Source: Pseudomonadota bacterium (GTDB lineage: Bacteria > Desulfobacterota > Desulfobulbia > Desulfobulbales > Desulfobulbaceae). From it: a stretch of 11,653 bases of DNA. Of this stretch, positions 6,245 to 11,653 are shown piece after piece. The position numbers and the translations under genes are program-made. Location of the stretch: the NCBI GenBank assembly GCA_009778235.1, contig WRKE01000278.1, positions 1-11,653 on the forward strand, written 5' to 3'. Position 1 is the first letter of the stretch, and every line of letters starts with the position of its first letter. The notes beneath the pieces were generated by a model. It had not been told where the DNA came from and did not search any database. It was given only the letters and a program-made list of their open reading frames with translations.

Positions 6245-7222
6245 ATGACAAAAGCCGCTATTCTCGGTACAGGTTCCTGCCTGCCGGAGAGAATGCTCTC
6301 CAATGCTGATCTGGAACGGATGGTCGAGACCTCCGACGAATGGATCACCACCCGCACCGGGATTCGCTCCCGCAGGATTGCCGGCCGTGGCGAGCAAAAC
6401 TATCAATTGGCGACCAAGGCCGCGCTTCTGGCTCTGGCAGAGAGCGGCATTGCGCCGGAAGAACTGGACCTGATCGTGGTTGCAACCGTGTCGCCCCACA
6501 TGATCATGCCATCGACCGCCTGTTTTGTTCAGGCCGAACTGGGGGCCACCAAGGCCTTTGCCTACGATGTCAATGCCGCCTGCGCCGGGTTTACCTACAG
6601 TCTCGATCTGGCGAGCAACTATATTCAGAACCGTCCGGACATGAAGATTCTGGTGATCGGGGCGGAAACGCTTTCAGCGCGGGTCAACTGGGAAGACCGG
6701 AACACCTGCGTACTTTTCGGGGACGGCGCCGGAGCGGTGGTGGTTACCGGTACAGCCGATGGCAGAGGCGTGTTTGGCAGCAATTTGCGCTCCGACGGGA
6801 AATTGTGGAATCTGCTCTACATGGACAGCCCGGAAAGCTACAATCCGGATTTGCGGCGAGAGGAATGGCAGGGTCCGTTTGTCCGCATGAATGGCGGCGA
6901 CGTCTTCAAGCATGCCGTACGGTTGATGGAAGATTCGGTGACCAGCCTGTTGCGGCAGCACGGCCTCACCATCGACGACATTGACCTGATGATTCCCCAT
7001 CAAGCCAATATCCGTATTCTGAACAATTTACGTGAACGGCTGGGAATATCCGAGGAACGGGTCTTCGTCAATCTCAGCCAGTATGGCAACACCTCGGCGG
7101 CCAGCATTCCTATCGCCTTAGACGAGGCGTACCGGCAAGGGCGGATGGCCCGCGGAGATATCGTGCTGTTATGTACCTTTGGCGGCGGTCTCACCTGGGG
7201 TGCGCTGCTCATGCGCTGGTAA
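6245..7222 (+). CDS. fabH: 3-oxoacyl-ACP synthase III (KAS III) FabH
   Basis: Starts fatty-acid synthesis by condensing an acyl-CoA primer with malonyl-ACP. The 325-residue protein has the full catalytic triad: C113 (AACAGF), H252 (PHQANIR) and N282 (YGNTSAAS). CoA-contact residues W33, R37 and R152 also match E. coli. The C-terminal GGGLTWG is present. One notable position: M88 aligns without gaps to E. coli Phe87, which shapes the acyl pocket, so primer preference may differ from acetyl-CoA. The start ATG has no clear ribosome binding site. Downstream, where fabD often sits, comes an acyl-CoA dehydrogenase and Etf genes, which raises the idea that the primer is a reduced short-chain acyl-CoA. 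Confidence 0.96.
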   Translation: MTKAAILGTGSCLPERMLSNADLERMVETSDEWITTRTGIRSRRIAGRGEQNYQLATKAALLALAESGIAPEELDLIVVATVSPHMIMPSTACFVQAELGATKAFAYDVNAACAGFTYSLDLASNYIQNRPDMKILVIGAETLSARVNWEDRNTCVLFGDGAGAVVVTGTADGRGVFGSNLRSDGKLWNLLYMDSPESYNPDLRREEWQGPFVRMNGGDVFKHAVRLMEDSVTSLLRQHGLTIDDIDLMIPHQANIRILNNLRERLGISEERVFVNLSQYGNTSAASIPIALDEAYRQGRMARGDIVLLCTFGGGLTWGALLMRW

Positions 7223-7241
7223 ACGACGAAGGAGAGAACTT

Positions 7242-8390
7242 GTGGATTATTTATTCACCGAGCAACAACAGATGATCATTGATACCGCCCGGGAAATAAC
7301 CAATGAGAAAATTATTCCGGTCCGGGCCGAACTTGACGAGCATAATAAATTTCCCCGTGAAATCCTTCAAGATATGGCCAAGGCCGACCTGTTCAGCATC
7401 GTCGTGCCCGAGGAGTACGGCGGCTTGGGCGGCGGCTGTTTTGAGGTTGTCCTGGCCTTGGAACAGTTGGCGCGTGGCTGCGTCGGGGTGGCAACCAGCT
7501 TTGCCGCCAGCGCCTTGGGCATTTTTCCGGTCCTGATTGCCGGCAGTGAAGAGCAAAAGCAAAAATACCTGCCCGAGGTCGCCAGCGGCAGCCGCTGGGC
7601 CGCCTTTGGCTTGACCGAGGCCAACGCCGGCAGCGACGCCTCGGGTATCCGGACCACTGCCGTGGAAGACGGCGATTCCTGGGTGCTGAACGGGACCAAA
7701 CAGTGGATCACCAACGGCGGAGAATCGCAGATTTATACCATTGTCGCCCTGACCGATCCCAGCAAGGGCGCCCGCGGGGCCTCCATCTTTGTGGTCGAGG
7801 ACGGGGATCCCGGTTTTTCCTATGGCAAGAAGGAAGATAAAATGGGCATCCGCGCCTCGTCGACCCGGGAGTTGATCATGAAGGACTGCCGTATTCCCAA
7901 GGATCGCCTGGTGGGGCGGCGGGGGACCGGGTTCATCACGGTCATGAAAACCCTCGACATCTCCCGACCGGGCATTGCATCATTAGGGATTGGGCTGGCC
8001 CAGGCGGCCTTGGACGAGGCTGTGACCTATGCCAAACAACGGGTCCAGTTCGACCGGCCGATCATTGCCTTCCAGGCGGTGCAGCACATGCTGGCGGACA
8101 TGGCCATCCAGCTTGAAGCCGGCCGGGCCTTGGTCTATGCCGCGGCCAGGCACATCGACAATCATCCCAAGGATATGTCCAAGGCCTCTTCCATGTGCAA
8201 GGTCTTTGCCACCGACATGGCCATGAAGGTGACCACCGATGCGGTTCAGGTTCTGGGCGGCTACGGCTACATGAAGGAGTATCCGGTGGAAAAGATGATG
8301 CGCGACGCCAAGATCCTGCAGATCTACGAGGGTACCAACCAGATTCAGCGCAATGTCGTCGGCCAGGAACTGAACAAAGAATATTCCTGA
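7242..8390 (+). CDS. Short-chain acyl-CoA dehydrogenase (Bcd-like)
   Basis: FAD-dependent acyl-CoA dehydrogenase or enoyl-CoA reductase, 382 residues, the usual size of the short/butyryl type. Visible features: family signature FGLTEANAGSD (122-132, with Ala in place of the usual Pro), WVLNGTKQWITNGG (147-160), a YGKKEDKMGIR segment like that of anaerobic butyryl-CoA dehydrogenases, R-Q-F helix motifs, and the catalytic base E363 in QIYEGTNQIQR. No signal peptide; it should act in the cytoplasm with the EtfBA pair encoded next. The start is GTG 7242, with GGAG 7 bases upstream; the open frame extends to 7179 inside fabH but lacks a site there. Physiological direction is unknown: context in a synthesis operon favours reduction of an enoyl thioester (for example crotonyl-CoA), whereas a role in acyl-CoA oxidation is also possible. 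Substrate cannot be assigned from sequence. Confidence 0.93.
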   Translation: MDYLFTEQQQMIIDTAREITNEKIIPVRAELDEHNKFPREILQDMAKADLFSIVVPEEYGGLGGGCFEVVLALEQLARGCVGVATSFAASALGIFPVLIAGSEEQKQKYLPEVASGSRWAAFGLTEANAGSDASGIRTTAVEDGDSWVLNGTKQWITNGGESQIYTIVALTDPSKGARGASIFVVEDGDPGFSYGKKEDKMGIRASSTRELIMKDCRIPKDRLVGRRGTGFITVMKTLDISRPGIASLGIGLAQAALDEAVTYAKQRVQFDRPIIAFQAVQHMLADMAIQLEAGRALVYAAARHIDNHPKDMSKASSMCKVFATDMAMKVTTDAVQVLGGYGYMKEYPVEKMMRDAKILQIYEGTNQIQRNVVGQELNKEYS

Positions 8391-8397
8391 GCCGATC

Positions 8398-9177
8398 ATG
8401 AAGATACTTGTCTGCGTTAAACAGGTTCCCGATGCCAAGGATGTCCGACTCGACCCGAAGACCAACACCCTGGCTCGGGAAGGGGTGGAATCGATCATGA
8501 ACCCCTATGACCGCCATGCCTTGGAAGAGGCGGTGGCGATCAAGGAAAAATTGGGGGGAGGCGTGACCGTGGTTACCATGGGGCCGCCTCAGGCCGAGGC
8601 CGTGCTCCGCGAAGCCATTGCCTGCGGCGCCGATGAGGGTGTACTGGTTTCCGACCGCGCCTTTGCCGGTTCCGATACCTGGGCCACCTCCTACACCCTG
8701 GCCAGGGCCGTGGAGACCTTGGGCGGCTTTGATCTGATTTTGTGCGGTAAACAGGCCATTGATGGCGATACCGCCCAGGTCGGTCCTGGTCTGGCGTGTC
8801 GTCTGAACCTGCCGTACGTCGCCTGTGTGCAGAAAACCCGCCAGGTGTCCGCCGAGGCGGTCGAGGTCGAACGGATGATGGATGACGGCTATGACGTGCT
8901 CCGCCTGCCGTTGCCGGCTCTGTTGACCGTGGTCAAGGATATCAACGAACCGCGGGTCGCTTCCCTGAAGGGCAAGATGAAGGCGAAGAAGGCAGAAATC
9001 CAACATCTGTCCGCCGCTGATATCGGCGCGGATCCGCAATGCATTGGCCTTGCCGGATCACCGACCCAGGTGGTGCGGGTTTTCTCTCCCGAACCCCGGG
9101 GCGACCGCCAGATATTTACCGGCAGCGTCGATCACCAGGTTGACCAACTGGTGGCCTGCCTCAAGGCCCATCTCTAA
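8398..9177 (+). CDS. etfB: Electron transfer flavoprotein beta subunit, bifurcating-type
   Basis: Beta subunit (259 residues) of the heterodimeric flavoprotein that exchanges electrons with the acyl-CoA dehydrogenase encoded 7 bases upstream. The N-terminal CVKQVPD motif (6-12), the NPYD-ALEEA segment and the nucleotide-binding stretch GKQAIDGDTAQVGP (117-130) are intact. The DGDTAQVGP form is that of the Etf group containing the bifurcating Bcd/Etf and Car/Etf complexes, where this subunit binds FAD, rather than the AMP-binding mitochondrial type. The C-terminal LAGSPTQVVRVF segment is also typical of that group. Bifurcation itself is inferred from similarity recalled, not shown. The ribosome binding site is weak, and etfA follows after 44 bases. 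Confidence 0.94.
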   Translation: MKILVCVKQVPDAKDVRLDPKTNTLAREGVESIMNPYDRHALEEAVAIKEKLGGGVTVVTMGPPQAEAVLREAIACGADEGVLVSDRAFAGSDTWATSYTLARAVETLGGFDLILCGKQAIDGDTAQVGPGLACRLNLPYVACVQKTRQVSAEAVEVERMMDDGYDVLRLPLPALLTVVKDINEPRVASLKGKMKAKKAEIQHLSAADIGADPQCIGLAGSPTQVVRVFSPEPRGDRQIFTGSVDHQVDQLVACLKAHL

Positions 9178-9221
9178 AACCGGCAAGACCTTGTTTATTT
9201 TTTCAACCGGAGTAGTGGTTC

Positions 9222-10412
9222 ATGTTGATCATCGATAGCGACAAATGCACCGCCTGCGGCGTTTGCGAGAACAGTTGCGCCTTTGGGGCTATCACCATCC
9301 AGGCGGATTGTGCCGTGGTCAACGAGTCGTGTACGCTCTGCGGCTCGTGCGTGGAGAATTGCCCTGAGCAGGCCTTGCGGATCGAAACAGCGGCCAAGCA
9401 GGAGCAGGCTGATCTGGGTGAATACGCGGGCATCATGGTCTTCGCCGAATGTCGCCATGGCAAGATCGCGCCGGTCAGCTACGAGCTGCTGGGCATTGGC
9501 CGCAAGCTCGCGGACCAGCGCGGCGCCAAGCTCAGTGCCGTTTTGCCCGGCGGTGTTGTGAGCGAACTGGCCCCAAGCTTGATCGCCGCCGGTGCCGATA
9601 TCGTGTTTTTGGCCGAACATCCAATCCTGGAGCAGTTTCGCGAGGACCTCTATGCCAAGGTGTTGGAGTCGGTCATCCGCGAGCGCAAGCCGGAAGTGGT
9701 TTTGGCCGGTGCCACCGCCATCGGCCGCTCGGTCATTCCCTATGTGGCCACCGCCATCAATGCCGGCCTGACCGCCGATTGCACCCGGTTGGAGATCCGC
9801 GAAAAGGATGGCATGCTGTTGCAGACCCGGCCGGCCTTTGGCGGCAACATCATGGCCACCATTGAATGTCCGCTGACCCGGCCGCAGATGGCCACTGTCC
9901 GGCCCAAGGTCATGGCACCCGCCGAGCCGGACCCCTCCCGCACCGGTGAGGTGATTTCGCTTCAGCTTCCCGCACAACTCCTGCGATCAAGAGTTGAAGT
10001 GCTCGAAACCGTGGTCAATACCGAGGACCAGGTCAATATCCAGGAATTCGAGATCCTGGTTGCCGGTGGTCGTGGGCTGGATTCGGCCAAGGGATTTGCC
10101 TTGATGCGGGAGTTGGCCGCCGAGCTGGGCGGCGCGGTGGCGGCTTCCAGGGCCGCGGTCGATGCGGGCTGGATTCCCTATCCGCACCAGGTGGGCCAAA
10201 CCGGCAAGACAGTCAGCCCCAAACTGTACATCGCCTGCGGCATCTCAGGGGCGGTGCAGCATGCGGTGGGCATGCAATCGGCTGAAATTGTGGTGGCCAT
10301 CAACCGCGATAAGGATGCCCCCATTTTCGACATTGCCACCTATGGCGTGGTCGGCGACTTGTACGAGGTAGTGCCCCGCTTGATTCAACGTTTGCAGGAG
10401 ATCAAGAAATGA
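9222..10412 (+). CDS. etfA: Electron transfer flavoprotein alpha subunit with N-terminal 2x[4Fe-4S] ferredoxin domain
   Basis: Alpha subunit of the Etf, 396 residues, longer than the usual 310-340 because of a ferredoxin domain at about 1-60. Two iron-sulfur motifs are seen: C9-C12-C15-C19 and C37-C40-C43-C47, enough for two [4Fe-4S] clusters; C19 is followed by Ala rather than the common Pro, and C30 is an extra cysteine. The Etf domain runs from about 67, with a VAGGRG segment near 280-285 and the FAD-binding CGISGAVQH at 339-347, then VVAINRD-DAPIFD. Known relatives with this fusion include CarE of the caffeyl-CoA reductase, encoded in the same Acd-EtfB-EtfA order. The stop overlaps the fabG start (ATGA). 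GGAG (9207-9210) lies 11 bases before the ATG, within a small AACC/GGTT inverted repeat; AACCGG also occurs twice in the 44-base gap before the gene. Confidence 0.94.
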   Translation: MLIIDSDKCTACGVCENSCAFGAITIQADCAVVNESCTLCGSCVENCPEQALRIETAAKQEQADLGEYAGIMVFAECRHGKIAPVSYELLGIGRKLADQRGAKLSAVLPGGVVSELAPSLIAAGADIVFLAEHPILEQFREDLYAKVLESVIRERKPEVVLAGATAIGRSVIPYVATAINAGLTADCTRLEIREKDGMLLQTRPAFGGNIMATIECPLTRPQMATVRPKVMAPAEPDPSRTGEVISLQLPAQLLRSRVEVLETVVNTEDQVNIQEFEILVAGGRGLDSAKGFALMRELAAELGGAVAASRAAVDAGWIPYPHQVGQTGKTVSPKLYIACGISGAVQHAVGMQSAEIVVAINRDKDAPIFDIATYGVVGDLYEVVPRLIQRLQEIKK

Positions 10413-11158
10413 CGATGGATAAAAAAATTGCCTTGGTCACCGGCGGCAGCCGGGGAATTGGCCGGGCCATCTCGGTGCGGCTGGCCGCCATGGGGGCGAC
10501 GGTGGGCGTGAATTATGTGGCCAACCCGGCCGCTGCCGAAGAGACCTTGCGCCAGATCGAAGCCGTGGGCGGTAAGGCGTTTTTAGTTCGCTTTAATGTG
10601 GCCGATGTCGACGCGGTCCAAGAAGGCATCAAGGCGATCATCGCCAGCCATGGCCAGATTGACATTCTGGTCAACAATGCGGGCATCACCCGCGACGGCC
10701 TAGTGGCGCGCATGAAAGACGAGGAATGGGACAGTGTCCTCGATACCAATCTGAAGGGTGCGTTTCTCTGCAGTAAGGCAGTGATGCGCATCATGATGAA
10801 GAAACGGTGGGGCCGGATCATCAACATTTCGTCGGTGGTCGGTTTTGTCGGCAACAGTGGTCAGGTCAATTACGCCGCCGCCAAGGCGGGTCTGGTTGGT
10901 TTGACCAAGTCACTGGCGCGGGAGCTGGCAGGGCGGAATATCACCGTCAACTGTGTCGCCCCCGGATACATCGTCACTGATATGACCGACGGCCTCACCG
11001 AAGAGGTTCAGGAAGCGCTCAAGGCCCAGATCCCCTTAGGGATTTTGGGCACGCCGGAGGATGTTGCGGCGGCGGTTGCTTTCCTGGCCTCGTCTGACGG
11101 GAGCTATATGACCGGTCAGACCCTGCATGTCAATGGCGGCATGTATATGGGCCATTGA
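10409..11158 (+). CDS. fabG: 3-oxoacyl-ACP reductase FabG
   Basis: NADPH-dependent reductase of the fatty-acid elongation cycle, a short-chain dehydrogenase of 249 residues. The cofactor motif TGGSRGIG (11-18), NNAG (89-92), N114, and the catalytic S142, Y155 and K159 are all in place, with the FabG-like SVVG-GN-GQVNYAAAKAG stretch and the PGYI-TDMT loop. It starts by a 4-base overlap with etfA, with AGGAG 8 bases upstream (10396-10400); a second ATG two codons on is possible. The coupling to etfA places the dehydrogenase/Etf module within the fatty-acid operon. A hairpin overlaps its stop codon. Confidence 0.96.
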   Translation: MTMDKKIALVTGGSRGIGRAISVRLAAMGATVGVNYVANPAAAEETLRQIEAVGGKAFLVRFNVADVDAVQEGIKAIIASHGQIDILVNNAGITRDGLVARMKDEEWDSVLDTNLKGAFLCSKAVMRIMMKKRWGRIINISSVVGFVGNSGQVNYAAAKAGLVGLTKSLARELAGRNITVNCVAPGYIVTDMTDGLTEEVQEALKAQIPLGILGTPEDVAAAVAFLASSDGSYMTGQTLHVNGGMYMGH

Positions 11159-11183
11159 CAAAAGATGCCCGAGTATCTACATA
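11155..11183 (+). promoter_or_regulatory. Putative acpP promoter inside the fabG/acpP hairpin
   Basis: A perfect -35 hexamer TTGACA (11155-11160) overlaps the fabG stop codon. After exactly 17 bases stands TACATA (11178-11183), only 3 of 6 to the -10 consensus, but with the first two bases (TA) right. Transcription would start near 11190, about 45 bases before acpP. This would let the abundant carrier protein be expressed apart from the upstream operon. The weak -10 keeps confidence low. Confidence 0.35.
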
Positions 11184-11201
11184 TTCGGGCATTGTTTTGT
11201 C
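11157..11201 (+). terminator. Hairpin terminator/attenuator between fabG and acpP
   Basis: The stem has an inner part, ATGCCCGAGTAT (11165-11176) with ATATTCGGGCAT (11181-11192), 12 pairs including one wobble and a CTAC loop, and an outer part, GACAAAA (11157-11163) with TTTTGTC (11195-11201), separated by a small internal bulge. The A-rich/T-rich flanks fit an intrinsic terminator, possibly bidirectional. It starts within the fabG stop codon. As acpP and fabF follow in the same direction it may be leaky, or may protect the 3' end of a processed transcript. Confidence 0.65.
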
Positions 11202-11235
11202 CAAAAAATAACAAGACTATGTGAGGAGAAGAACA

Positions 11236-11469
11236 ATGGCTGTTGAAGATAAAATGATAGATATCATCGTCGAGCAACTCAGTGTTGACCGCGACAAGGT
11301 TGTGCCGGGCGCCTCGTTTGTCGACGATCTTGGTGCCGATTCCCTGGACTTGGTCGAGCTGATCATGGCCATGGAAGAGGAATTCGATGTCGAGATTCCC
11401 GACGAAGAGGCGGAAAAAATCGTCACTGTGCAGAATGCCATTGATTTTGTGAACAAAATCCAAGGGTAG
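11236..11469 (+). CDS. acpP: Acyl carrier protein AcpP
   Basis: Acidic 77-residue carrier that holds growing acyl chains on a phosphopantetheine arm. The attachment serine is S36 in the GADSLDLVEL motif, followed by the acidic helix and the EIPDEEAEKI segment. Length and sequence match typical bacterial AcpP. AGGAG at 11224-11228 stands 7 bases before the ATG; an in-frame GTG at 11221 lies before this site and is not a likely start. It sits behind a strong hairpin and a possible own promoter, and the fabF start follows 14 bases after its stop. Confidence 0.97.
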   Translation: MAVEDKMIDIIVEQLSVDRDKVVPGASFVDDLGADSLDLVELIMAMEEEFDVEIPDEEAEKIVTVQNAIDFVNKIQG

Positions 11470-11483
11470 AACGAGGAGCGAGT

Positions 11484-11653
11484 GTGAAACGACGGGTCGT
11501 TGTCACCGGGATTGGTTTAATCACGCCGCTGGGGATTGGAACAGAACTGACCTGGCAGGCGCTGATCAACGGCCAGAGTGGAATCGGACCGATTACCCGC
11601 TTTGATGCCTCTGATCAGGCCACGCAGATAGCCGCTGAAGTTAAGGGGTTCGA
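11484..11653 (+). CDS. fabF: 3-oxoacyl-ACP synthase II FabF, 5' part (cut by window end)
   Basis: First 56 codons of a KAS II elongation enzyme. The N-terminus (MKRRVVVTGIGLITPLG) and the W-L-GQSGI-PITRFDAS pattern are characteristic of FabF. The catalytic Cys-His-His lies beyond the window. The start is GTG 11484, with GAGGAG at 11473-11478 at a 5-base spacing. acpP-fabF adjacency is the standard arrangement. Confidence 0.93.
   Translation, partial: MKRRVVVTGIGLITPLGIGTELTWQALINGQSGIGPITRFDASDQATQIAAEVKGF

Noticed and set aside
5573..6499. 308-codon - strand ORF opposite plsX/fabH
   Set aside because: It is antisense to two conserved genes with intact motifs, and its composition (Gly/His/Gln/Asp-rich) is typical of a shadow frame.
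7179..7241. Upstream extension of the acyl-CoA dehydrogenase into fabH
   Set aside because: It overlaps the fabH end; GTG 7242 has a good ribosome binding site and gives the usual N-terminus for the family.
8062..9039. 325-codon - strand ORF opposite acd/etfB
   Set aside because: It covers parts of two real genes on the other strand and has no domain; its C-terminal part is low-complexity Arg/Pro/Trp.
9178..9221. Repeated AACCGG and small inverted repeat in the etfB-etfA gap
   Set aside because: The copies are six bases long and the stem only four pairs, too short to support a regulatory element by themselves.
1..11653. CRISPR arrays, tRNA/rRNA genes, insertion sequences, toxin-antitoxin or defence genes
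   Set aside because: I looked for repeated units, RNA gene consensus stretches and transposase-like proteins and saw none; nearly all the DNA is accounted for by conserved lipid and ribosomal genes.

Overview
The window reads as chromosomal DNA of a Gram-negative, probably anaerobic bacterium, most likely a sulfate-reducer-type member of the former Deltaproteobacteria (Desulfobulbales or relatives). That placement is an inference from three things: a complete outer-membrane lipid transport (Mla) set, a fatty-acid operon of the usual bacterial form, and an acyl-CoA dehydrogenase/EtfBA set with a ferredoxin-fused EtfA, a type typical of anaerobes. Base composition looks moderately GC-rich and even throughout. 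No rRNA, tRNA, mobile element or CRISPR array is visible. All genes are on the + strand, and there is no gene-free stretch above about 200 bases.

Layout. (1) 1-600: a single PilZ-domain gene, with a putative promoter in front and a strong hairpin terminator behind. (2) 655-4226: a tightly packed mla cluster in the order mlaE-mlaF-mlaD-mlaA-mlaC (permease, ATPase, MCE protein, outer-membrane component, periplasmic carrier), with overlapping or nearly overlapping genes. No mlaB (STAS) gene is present here. (3) 4227-4429: an intergenic region with an inverted repeat and a good sigma70-like promoter (TTGGCG, 17 bases, TATACT). (4) 4430-11158: a long lipid operon: DUF177/YceD, rpmF, plsX, fabH, then an acyl-CoA dehydrogenase, etfB and a ferredoxin-fused etfA, then fabG. 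(5) 11155-11653: a strong hairpin overlapping the fabG stop codon, which also carries a perfect TTGACA box; then acpP and the start of fabF, which runs off the end.

The standout feature is the insertion of acd-etfB-etfA between fabH and fabG. In many bacteria the order here is plsX-fabH-fabD-fabG-acpP-fabF; fabD is missing and a flavin-based enoyl-CoA reductase/dehydrogenase module takes its place. The module has the gene order (Acd, EtfB, EtfA with N-terminal 2x[4Fe-4S]) known from the electron-bifurcating caffeyl-CoA reductase carCDE. It is translationally joined to fabG by an ATGA overlap. The inference is that this organism couples short-chain enoyl-CoA or enoyl-ACP reduction, and perhaps ferredoxin reduction, to fatty-acid synthesis: either supplying a butyryl-type primer to FabH or serving as an enoyl reductase. 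This is a hypothesis from gene order and motifs only.

Together the genes cover envelope lipid homeostasis: phospholipid trafficking between the membranes (Mla), and acyl-phosphate production and fatty-acid initiation and elongation (plsX, fabH, fabG, acpP, fabF), with ribosomal protein bL32 and its usual DUF177 neighbour at the head of the operon.
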